A stretch of 14,072 nt of DNA from NCBI GenBank assembly GCA_002308575.1, contig DBVY01000024.1, forward strand, positions 51,236-65,307. Reading direction: 5' to 3'. The translations under genes were made by a program, and so were the position numbers. The notes under the pieces are model-generated. The model did not search any database, was not told the DNA's origin, and saw only the letters and a list, made by a program, of their open reading frames with translations. This DNA is from Christensenella sp. UBA1252. GTDB lineage: Bacteria > Bacillota > Clostridia > Christensenellales > CAG-1252. Positions 7,220 through 14,072 of this stretch are shown one piece after another (position 1 is the stretch's first letter; each line of letters starts with the position of its first letter).

Positions 7220-7993
7220 TTACAGCGCAACGAAAAACAAGAGATCTTCGAGATAATGCCCGTACGTTACGGAAAAGAGAAAACCAAGGGAAAGAAAGGG
7301 AACGAGCGGAAGCTGAAATCTCCCGCTTTTTCCGTATTTTATGATCATAAATACGGAGAATGCGCCCGCGAGAACGATGCCTGCGAGGAAAGCGACGATA
7401 ACCCCTTTATAGCCAAGCAAAAAGCCCAAGCAAAACATCAATTTGACATCACCGCCGCCGATCCCGCCGCCCGTAAACATCATAACGGCGAAAAGCAAAA
7501 GGCTGACCGAAAACGCCCCGACGAGATGCTCCCACCAACGGACGGGCGTCAAAGCATAAGAGAAAAAAGAAAGAGAGAAAAACAAAGCCCCGAAAAGGAA
7601 AATCGCAAGCAAAATCGAATGCGGAACTTCCTTGATATCGAGGTCGATCAAAGACAAGAGCAAGAGAAGCGCGGAAACCGTTGCATACGCCAAAAACAAA
7701 ACGGAAAAACCGAGTTTGAGAAAGAGCAGAAGCATCGCGGCGCCGAACACGATCTCGGACACAAGGGCGCGGGGAACCAGAGCTTCTTTACAATGCGGAC
7801 AACGTCCGTGAGAAAGGAAGAAACCGAGGATCGGGAGCGTATAGACAGCGCCGTAACGCTTTCCGCAACAAGGGCAAGTTGGATCCCAAACTTCCTCTGC
7901 TTCGCCTCTGGGAAGCGCGTAAGAAAGGCGGCTGATAAAGCCGCCGATGAAAAGCGAAACGATCGTTATAAATGCAGCAAAGAAGTACCTCAT
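7220..7993 (-). CDS. pilD: Prepilin peptidase / N-methyltransferase PilD (A24 family)
   Basis: This 257-aa polytopic membrane aspartic peptidase cleaves prepilins after the leader and methylates the new N-terminus. The N-terminal cytoplasmic part holds the zinc-binding cysteines CPCC...CPHC (Cys40, Cys43, Cys65, Cys68), linked in this family to the methylase domain. The catalytic aspartates are in LIDLDIKEVPH (Asp117/Asp119 region) and GGGIGGGDVKLM (Asp182). Several hydrophobic segments fit the expected membrane helices. Length is typical for the bifunctional form. A modest AAAGGGAAA precedes the ATG. It is 42 bp downstream of a prepilin gene in the same direction, and its likely substrates are the four prepilins nearby. 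Confidence 0.96.
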   Translation of the reverse strand: MRYFFAAFITIVSLFIGGFISRLSYALPRGEAEEVWDPTCPCCGKRYGAVYTLPILGFFLSHGRCPHCKEALVPRALVSEIVFGAAMLLLFLKLGFSVLFLAYATVSALLLLLSLIDLDIKEVPHSILLAIFLFGALFFSLSFFSYALTPVRWWEHLVGAFSVSLLLFAVMMFTGGGIGGGDVKLMFCLGFLLGYKGVIVAFLAGIVLAGAFSVFMIIKYGKSGRFQLPLVPFLSLGFLFSVTYGHYLEDLLFFVAL

Positions 7994-8035
7994 TTTCCCT
8001 TTCTCTTTTTTTCCGAAACGCTTAAATCCACGGAA

Positions 8036-8944
8036 TCAAACCATTTCATTTTGCAAACCGATTCCGAACCAAATCGAATAATACGGAAAGCAGGCATTCG
8101 TGTTTTTGATGTCGTCGCTCGTGCTGACTTTTGCGGGGTCGCTTACGTACAGCCCATTTTTATTCGCCTTTTGCACGCCGGTATTATTTAAGACCATATT
8201 CTCGCAAACGACGGATTTCGTTGCTTCGTGTTTGATTTTCCCCTTTTTCAACTTAAGATGGATATCGATGATCTGTCCGTGCTGCTGACCGTCGAGCGTA
8301 TCCGGATTGTTTTTGATCAGAATATAAAACCCTTTATCTCCATCCACCTGAATGCCACCCGTCGCCGTGGCGGCGTTTTCGCATTGAATCCAATACCAAT
8401 GGTCCACTTCTTTACCGTTTTTATCTTTCAACATACTTTTAAATTTTAGATTTAAACTTTGCAGATACGCGCTATAGTAAACACCTTCCCATCCTTCTGC
8501 CTCGGTTACGTTATAATGGGCGGGATAAACGTATTTATAAGTTTTGGAAAAATCGATACAATACGTTGCTTTCGAGACGTAATACTCATTCGTGTTCTCG
8601 TACTCATGCCAATTACAGTACGCATAACAGACATATACGTATGAATAATTATTGAAAATGAATTCGGGATCCGGCAAACTGCAAGCATTCGGATTGCCGT
8701 CTTTATCCGACGTAACCAAAATATTGGTCGCAGTGCGAAAATCATTCGCCATATGGTTCAAAACTGCGTCCGCATAGACCGCCATTTCCGCGCGCGCTTT
8801 ATTGACGCCGTAAGTCTTTATAACGGGGGACATAACCATGGAAAGGCAAACGGCAAGAATGGCGGTGACCGCGATCGCCACGATCATCTCCACAAGCGTC
8901 ATCGCTCTTTTGTTCTTTACCGTCTTAAACCTTGTCCAAAGCAT
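8036..8944 (-). CDS. Minor prepilin-like protein with Ala at the cleavage site, 302 aa
   Basis: The N-terminus MLWTRFKTVKNKRA precedes MTLVEMIVAIAVTAILAVCLSMV, a class III prepilin-type leader and hydrophobic helix. The conserved Gly at -1 is replaced by Ala14 and the usual Phe+1 by Met; Glu19 (Glu+5) is kept. The rest is a large Tyr/Asn-rich globular domain with a Trp-rich segment (KEVDHWYWIQCEN), bigger than major pilins and closer in size to PilW/GspJ-like minor pilins. AGGAG lies 7 bases before the ATG. It sits 29 bp after the small prepilin gene and 42 bp before the prepilin peptidase gene, in one likely operon. The prepilin call is firm; the exact minor pilin class is not. Confidence 0.9.
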   Translation of the reverse strand: MLWTRFKTVKNKRAMTLVEMIVAIAVTAILAVCLSMVMSPVIKTYGVNKARAEMAVYADAVLNHMANDFRTATNILVTSDKDGNPNACSLPDPEFIFNNYSYVYVCYAYCNWHEYENTNEYYVSKATYCIDFSKTYKYVYPAHYNVTEAEGWEGVYYSAYLQSLNLKFKSMLKDKNGKEVDHWYWIQCENAATATGGIQVDGDKGFYILIKNNPDTLDGQQHGQIIDIHLKLKKGKIKHEATKSVVCENMVLNNTGVQKANKNGLYVSDPAKVSTSDDIKNTNACFPYYSIWFGIGLQNEMV

Positions 8945-8973
8945 CGATTTTCTCCTCTCTATTACGGAAATCC

Positions 8974-9381
8974 TTATGATTTGGTTTCCGTGGTGCCCTT
9001 TACGTTCTTTTGTTCGAGGTCGTAATAGGTGATTTGAATATCGTACGAATTCTTATTCCCCGAATTATCCGCATTGTTTTTGATCGAAGAAAAATTCAAC
9101 TTACTCTCGGTCTTAACTTTCAAGGACGAATACTCGATCGTAACGTACAAGGTTTCCTGAGCTTTTTTGCTTCCGCTCACACCGTAGCCTTCGTTCGCCA
9201 TCTTTTTGCTTGCGCCGGAGGCAACCTCGCGCATCTTTTGTGCGGCGTTGAAAGAGTTCATTGCGCTTGCCGTCAAAGGAAGAACAAGAGAACACATCAG
9301 CCCGACAACCGCAAGCGCGACGACGACCTCCATTAAGGTAAATCCTTTTTTATTCCTTTTTCTCATAAACAACTTTTTCAT
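8974..9381 (-). CDS. Small type IV prepilin-like protein, 135 aa
   Basis: The leader MKKLFMRKRNKKG is followed by FTLMEVVVALAVVGLMCSLVLPL, a prepilin motif with cleavage after Gly13 and Glu18 as Glu+5. A Lys/Ser-rich domain with one beta-rich segment (ETLYVTIEYSSLKVKTESKL) follows. The size suits a GspI/PilV/ComG-type minor pilin. The ATG at 9381 lies two bases after the TGA stop (9386-9384) of the giant gene, with GGAG 8 bases upstream inside that gene, so translation is probably coupled. A TTG at 9387 is also in frame but is less likely as the start. Next to the 302-aa prepilin it may form a minor pilin complex that primes assembly. Confidence 0.92.
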   Translation of the reverse strand: MKKLFMRKRNKKGFTLMEVVVALAVVGLMCSLVLPLTASAMNSFNAAQKMREVASGASKKMANEGYGVSGSKKAQETLYVTIEYSSLKVKTESKLNFSSIKNNADNSGNKNSYDIQITYYDLEQKNVKGTTETKS

Positions 9382-9383
9382 AA

Positions 9384-12300
9384 TCAACTCTCCACTCTAA
9401 GATTGACGTATTTCCAGTTCAACATCTGCGTACTGAAGCCCGGGGGTAACTCCAAAAATTGCGATAGCGAATATTTATGTCCTTCACCTAATTTAATCTT
9501 TTTGTTTTCCACTATGCTTCTGCCGTAAATCGTGGTGTCCGACAAATCGGGCGAAGCCGCTCTGACGAAGGTCAGCTTATTATTCGTTTCCGGCACGTAA
9601 TAGAAGTTATCCGTTACGAACCTGCCGAGGATCACGCGCTTTGCGCCGCCGCTGTCGATTCCGAGCGTTAAAGCGTTTCTCTTTACGTCCGTCACCCGCT
9701 TTGAATGATCTTTCGTATAGTATGTCGACTGGAAGTATTCGTTCGTAGTACTGTCATCGTCTTTTGCGCCGGCGATATCTTTCCATTGATTCAAATAGCC
9801 TAAAGTGCCATTCGAGTCATACAATTTCTTCGACCAGCCGAACGGCATATACACGTAAGCATAGAACGGCATTCCGCTCATAATGAAGTCGATATTCGTG
9901 CCGGCGCCGATGATATAGAGTTGCGGTTGATAATAATCGCCGACTTTATCCTTTTTGACCGTTCCGAACGGTTTAACGCCGTCCGCGTTACTTCCGAAGA
10001 AGTAAAGGGTATCGCCGCTCGTTACGTACAGGAAGACCCTGCCCTTTCCGATGACGGAGAACGTGTTGCTTGAGTCGTAGAACCATTCAAGACCGTAGCC
10101 CTGCGGCATAACGACGTGCAGATCCTTCGGCGCGCTTCCGTAGGGATCCGTGGGATCCTCGCAAGTGAAGAAATACCAAACGATATCATAAGAGGCTTCC
10201 TTTCCGCCTTGGAACCAAGCGTGCTGGTACTCGCCGACGATCTTTTTATTGTGGTTTCCGTGCAAACCGGAGTGCGGGATCGATTTCCATTTCGAATCAT
10301 TGTTTGCGGCGTGGATGTCGCTCAGCAAACCTGCCGCGACGCCCGCTCCGATACTGCCCGTCCACAGCGTTACGACCGCGCCGACAACATATCGATTAAA
10401 CCAACTCTTTTTCTTTTTGGGTTTCTCAAGCACTTCCTTCGTTTCTTTCGTTTGATCCCAACTTGCTTCGTCGTCTCCTTGCCCCATAACGAACGCGTCG
10501 TAATCGAGCTCGCCGCTCTCGAAGATCAGCATATCGGTAATACGATCGGTTCCGGACGTGGAACGACGCTTGATCGCGTCGAAATAGGTATAATAATTAC
10601 TACCGGACTTATAGTAGGAACGGTAGCTGACGACGTTTTTCGTGATATAACTCTTCAAATCACTTTTATCCCAAGCTTTTTGCGCGACCATAAAGGAGTT
10701 TGCACCTTCCGTGACATTAGCGTTACTCCAATTCAAATTAATACCCGTCGATTTCTCGTACTTAACTCTTAAAACGCGCCTTGCCGGCGTATTCATCGTT
10801 TCGCTGTAAGGTAATGTCCAAGCATAGGGGATCACGCGCGGATTCCAATAAGAATCGTTCGCAACGTCGAAGTTATTCGCAATGGTACTTGTCCAAATAT
10901 CCGCGGGACGCTTCGCATTCAACATCGTTCCGTCATGCGTCGCCGGCTCCGTTGCGTACCCACCGCTTTTCGCCGTCGCGAAGGTATAGCTGAAAGAGGG
11001 GCAGCTCGTAGGTTTATTCACAACCGTCGCCTGCGGATTCGACCCTTGAATGTTGAGGGTTCCTTTTTGCCAAGATTCCACCGTAAGTTCGATCTTCAAT
11101 TTCGGCATTTCTCCGCCCTGCGCGTCCTGCAAACCGGAAACGGAGGGTTGCGACGGAATCGCGGAAAGGCTCAAACGACCGGAAGGCTTATGCGAACTCG
11201 TAGCCGTATACGCCCCCATCGGGTTCTTCGTGATCTTGCCTTTCACAGAAGTGTCATTGTCGATGCCGGTTGGCTCGATCCTACTGGGACATTCCGTCCG
11301 CGGCGTATAATACGCAGCGTTTTTATCTTGCGTCGTACTGCCGTTTATTTCCGCCTTCAACATCGCCGCATATTTCGAACCGTTCGGCGTAAAGGCGGTA
11401 TCATCCAATCCGCCCGCGGTATCATCGTTTAGAAGATACCAATGCCTGCCCTTTTCTTTGCACTTAAAATATCCGAAGAAACCGTCGAGATCGTCGGCGT
11501 CCGTCGAATAGTCCGTGTACCAGTTTCCATCCGTCTTTTTCACGAACAGGTATCCCTTGGAAAGGTACAATCCCGCGAAATAACGCGTGCCGGCGGACTG
11601 ATAATCTTTTACCGTTACGACGCTTCCCGTGTCAACTACGATTTGCGTCTTCGCATAAACATCCAACGTACAAGTTCCGTAGAACCATGCCGAACCGTTC
11701 GAAACGAAAACGCCCGGGTTGCTCGAATTCTTTTTCGCTTCCAAATAGACGGTGCTTGTGCTTGTGACCTCCGCCTTCGTTACGTTTTTACCGATATACG
11801 TGCCGGGACTCACCGTGAGGCTGCCGTTCGGGATCCAAATGATCGTTCTGGCAGACGGGGTTTTTTCAACGGCGGGGGGTTTGGAATAAATGCCCGTACC
11901 GGACCCGTACATCGCCAACCCGTAGCCGAAATAGAAAAGTTTCGTCAGTTTAGAACCGCTCACACCGGTCGAGGTGCTACCCGACATGCCATAGAACTTA
12001 CAGGCGCCGTTCATATAAGTAAACCCGTTATAAACGGATACGTTGGAGTGGGTATCCGTCTTCCAAAAGAAGTTCGCATTCGCGCACGTAGTCTTACAGT
12101 GAACGAACATCGAGCCGTCCTGATTACCGTTCGAATCGTAATACGCCACGTTATTACCTTGATGCCAGTTATGATCGCTGTCATCCGCGGAGAATCCTTG
12201 GGAATACAAGATACAATAGGACAAGCAGGTTTGTCCGTCCGTAACGAGCATACTCCCCTTTGCGAATTCCGCGTTTACGACGTCGCAACATCCTTTTGCT

Positions 12301-14072
12301 TCGTCGCCTTCCGTTACGTACACGGGTTTGTTGAAGACGACCAAATGGCGATTCGTGGACGATTTATCCAAACTACCCGCCAGCTGTCCATTCGAGCAAT
12401 TCTCGCGATAGGATCCCGAAGATCTTCCGAAAAAGGATTGCACGTAATCTCCCGCGCTACCCGTTTTGTCAAAATGATTCGTATTGACGGTCAACGCTTG
12501 ACAATAAATCTCGTTATTAAAGATAATCTTATGCGAATCGTCTTTATTTGAGATCAAAAGCCAACCGTCGATATCGAGTTTGGAATTCATTTGGTTTTGA
12601 TCTTTGTTCGAAGGCGAGAAGATCCATGCCCATCCGCTTTCCGGCGTAAAGTTGATTTGTCCGCAGTCGTTCCACTCTTTTCCGGTGTCGCCCAAATAGG
12701 TTCCGAGGCAGTAGATCGATCCGTAGTTATGCGTATTGTCGACAAGACGGCCGCGAACTTTAATATCGCCCTTGACGGTTACGGTCTTCCCTTTCTGCCC
12801 AAGCTCGCACCAATAAGTATCCGCAGCGCTTGCAGCAAGCGTAACACTTCCTTCGATCGAGCCTTCTTTGACCCATATATGGCAGTCATAAGCGTTTATG
12901 TTTCCTTTAATCTTTCCGTAGGAATAGAATCTTCCGCCGGAAAGTTGCATTCTGACGCTACCGACAGTTCCGTCCGATTTTAACGTTACGTCGTTACAAG
13001 AAGAACCGACGAGTTGTTTGGCAACCGTTCCGTATACGCAGGCAACGTCAAAATTGTTAACGAGAAGATCTTGCCCGACCGATCCTTTCATATCAATGGT
13101 TTTCAAATCGCCGGTCTTCGTTCCGTAAACGAACGCATAACCTGCCACCGACGCACCCGATTCCCAAGTTACCTTCTTGACGGATTGACCGTCTTTATTG
13201 ATAAAGAGGTTACCGCCGACGCTGGTTCCGCCTACAAGTTTTACTACGCCCGTGTTTTGGAGATTCAGATTGCCGCCGATATTAAACACACTATAAAAGT
13301 CACCCGTTCCGTAACAATTTACGTAACCATTGATCGCAACGACCGCTTCGTTGTTCGTCCGATAGCCATCGATTGCCATAATGTCGTTGGTCGTTGTATA
13401 ACTGCCCGCCCAATCGACGTTTCCGGTAACGGTAATCTTATTCGTGTTTGCGCTTTCTCCAAACAAGATATTCTTTCCCGTGGAAATGACTTCTTTGATC
13501 GTTCCCACATGACTCGAATCGTTCGAGAACTTGATATATCCCGAAGAATTCTGAACGGACGGGAGCGAAGGACAATTCTTGAAATACATATTACCGCCGG
13601 ACGAGCGAATGTAAGACATACCGGAATCGAAAGTTGTGCCTTCCGCTTCGATATTTCCCTCGCTATACACGTACGTTCCGGAAGCGCCGAGATTGTTCGC
13701 CGTTATTTTCAAAGGTCCTTTCGACCAAATGTTGGCTTTTACTTCGCCGCCGATCGTGCTCTTGCTCGTTCCCTTGATCACGAGATTTCCGCCGCCGATC
13801 GTGCCGGAGCCCGTATACTTACCGCATTCCACGCCGCCGAGAGTCAGCTTTCCGCTTTTATCTTCGACGCCGGTGACCGTTCCGTTGTTCGTAACCGTTC
13901 CGTCGCTCTTGATCACGATACCGCCGATCTTAATGCCCGATTTGATCGTAAACGAAGTGACCTTCGGGAATTCGGCAACGCCCTTTACGTCATAATTCAG
14001 GTTTACGGTCGTTACGTTCGGCGCTCTCAACTGACCGGAAACGTTTGCGTTCAACGTGATCGAGGTTACGTT
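9384..14072 (-). CDS. Giant beta-rich repetitive surface protein of the pilus operon, 5' end outside window
   Basis: At least 1562 residues are visible; the frame is still open at the right edge, so the true start is outside. Residues about 1-480 (from the edge) are ladder-like Gly/Val/Thr/Ser repeats with short alternating strands (such as GGNLVIKG and VGGNLFINKDG), reminiscent of bactofilin-like or beta-helix folds. The middle (about 480-950) is aromatic-rich, with seven Cys between 595 and 691. A Lys cluster (KPKKKK, 1217-1222) precedes a hydrophobic segment at about 1228-1250. The last 300 residues are Tyr/Phe/Gly-rich, including SGMPFYAYVYMPFG, similar in style to C-terminal regions of large PilX-like pilus proteins. 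I recognise no enzyme motif. Being first in the visible operon, with prepilins and PilD after it, suggests an adhesin or pilus-tip component; a prepilin leader upstream would be the test. Confidence 0.88.
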   Translation of the reverse strand, partial: NVTSITLNANVSGQLRAPNVTTVNLNYDVKGVAEFPKVTSFTIKSGIKIGGIVIKSDGTVTNNGTVTGVEDKSGKLTLGGVECGKYTGSGTIGGGNLVIKGTSKSTIGGEVKANIWSKGPLKITANNLGASGTYVYSEGNIEAEGTTFDSGMSYIRSSGGNMYFKNCPSLPSVQNSSGYIKFSNDSSHVGTIKEVISTGKNILFGESANTNKITVTGNVDWAGSYTTTNDIMAIDGYRTNNEAVVAINGYVNCYGTGDFYSVFNIGGNLNLQNTGVVKLVGGTSVGGNLFINKDGQSVKKVTWESGASVAGYAFVYGTKTGDLKTIDMKGSVGQDLLVNNFDVACVYGTVAKQLVGSSCNDVTLKSDGTVGSVRMQLSGGRFYSYGKIKGNINAYDCHIWVKEGSIEGSVTLAASAADTYWCELGQKGKTVTVKGDIKVRGRLVDNTHNYGSIYCLGTYLGDTGKEWNDCGQINFTPESGWAWIFSPSNKDQNQMNSKLDIDGWLLISNKDDSHKIIFNNEIYCQALTVNTNHFDKTGSAGDYVQSFFGRSSGSYRENCSNGQLAGSLDKSSTNRHLVVFNKPVYVTEGDEAKGCCDVVNAEFAKGSMLVTDGQTCLSYCILYSQGFSADDSDHNWHQGNNVAYYDSNGNQDGSMFVHCKTTCANANFFWKTDTHSNVSVYNGFTYMNGACKFYGMSGSTSTGVSGSKLTKLFYFGYGLAMYGSGTGIYSKPPAVEKTPSARTIIWIPNGSLTVSPGTYIGKNVTKAEVTSTSTVYLEAKKNSSNPGVFVSNGSAWFYGTCTLDVYAKTQIVVDTGSVVTVKDYQSAGTRYFAGLYLSKGYLFVKKTDGNWYTDYSTDADDLDGFFGYFKCKEKGRHWYLLNDDTAGGLDDTAFTPNGSKYAAMLKAEINGSTTQDKNAAYYTPRTECPSRIEPTGIDNDTSVKGKITKNPMGAYTATSSHKPSGRLSLSAIPSQPSVSGLQDAQGGEMPKLKIELTVESWQKGTLNIQGSNPQATVVNKPTSCPSFSYTFATAKSGGYATEPATHDGTMLNAKRPADIWTSTIANNFDVANDSYWNPRVIPYAWTLPYSETMNTPARRVLRVKYEKSTGINLNWSNANVTEGANSFMVAQKAWDKSDLKSYITKNVVSYRSYYKSGSNYYTYFDAIKRRSTSGTDRITDMLIFESGELDYDAFVMGQGDDEASWDQTKETKEVLEKPKKKKSWFNRYVVGAVVTLWTGSIGAGVAAGLLSDIHAANNDSKWKSIPHSGLHGNHNKKIVGEYQHAWFQGGKEASYDIVWYFFTCEDPTDPYGSAPKDLHVVMPQGYGLEWFYDSSNTFSVIGKGRVFLYVTSGDTLYFFGSNADGVKPFGTVKKDKVGDYYQPQLYIIGAGTNIDFIMSGMPFYAYVYMPFGWSKKLYDSNGTLGYLNQWKDIAGAKDDDSTTNEYFQSTYYTKDHSKRVTDVKRNALTLGIDSGGAKRVILGRFVTDNFYYVPETNNKLTFVRAASPDLSDTTIYGRSIVENKKIKLGEGHKYSLSQFLELPPGFSTQMLNWKYVNLRVES

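Noticed and set aside
7199..8191. Plus-strand open frame (330 codons) opposite pilD
   Set aside because: It is a charged, low-complexity translation lying opposite a clear prepilin peptidase and extending into a prepilin gene; an antisense shadow.
11442..12551. Plus-strand open frame (369 codons) inside the giant gene
   Set aside because: It is antisense to a continuous 1562-codon frame, Arg/Ile-rich, and has no recognisable motif or ribosome binding site.
1..14072. tRNA, rRNA, insertion sequences, attachment sites
   Set aside because: I saw no cloverleaf or rRNA-like stretches, no transposase motifs and no paired terminal repeats, though a covariance search was not possible.

Overview
This window looks like a type IV pilus (or closely related pseudopilus) locus from an uncultured Gram-positive bacterium, probably of the class Clostridia. 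The evidence is a lipoprotein with a lipobox, a perfect TTGACA-N17-TATAAT promoter next to a GGGAGG ribosome binding site, prepilins with short K/R-rich leaders, and no secretin or other outer-membrane component in view. The taxonomic call is inference; no rRNA or marker gene is present. Almost all coding capacity is on the minus strand.

Right part (14072 down to 7220, minus strand): the 3' end of a very large repetitive, beta-rich surface-type protein, entering from outside the window. It is followed in one apparent operon by a small prepilin, a larger minor prepilin with an unusual Ala at the cleavage site, and the prepilin peptidase PilD. The assembly ATPase PilB (7073 to 5397) comes next, with its own consensus extended -10 promoter, and ends at a strong bidirectional terminator (5317-5348).

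Centre (4166 to 5302): two prepilin genes are transcribed divergently from a 72-82 bp spacer. The two TTGACA -35 hexamers form the arms of a perfect 21-bp palindrome. The positions of the -10 elements put transcription starts on or next to the start codons, and neither gene has a Shine-Dalgarno sequence, so both pilin mRNAs may be leaderless. This is the most unusual regulatory feature in the window.

Left part (4138 to 1, minus strand): the leftward pilin gene is followed after 27 bp by a 799-aa lipoprotein. It has a Gly/Glu/Gln/Ser linker and a transglutaminase-like Cys-His-Asp domain. A translationally coupled gene of unknown function (TAATG overlap) runs off the left edge.

Taken together, PilD would process four prepilins (and perhaps the large protein, whose N-terminus is outside the window) and PilB would power assembly. 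The large beta-rich protein is a candidate adhesin or tip component. The membrane-anchored transglutaminase-like lipoprotein, probably co-transcribed with one of the pilins, could act on the pilus, the large protein or the cell wall. PilC, PilM/N/O and PilT are not in the window. There is no gene-free stretch over 300 bases; the longest gap is 7074-7219.
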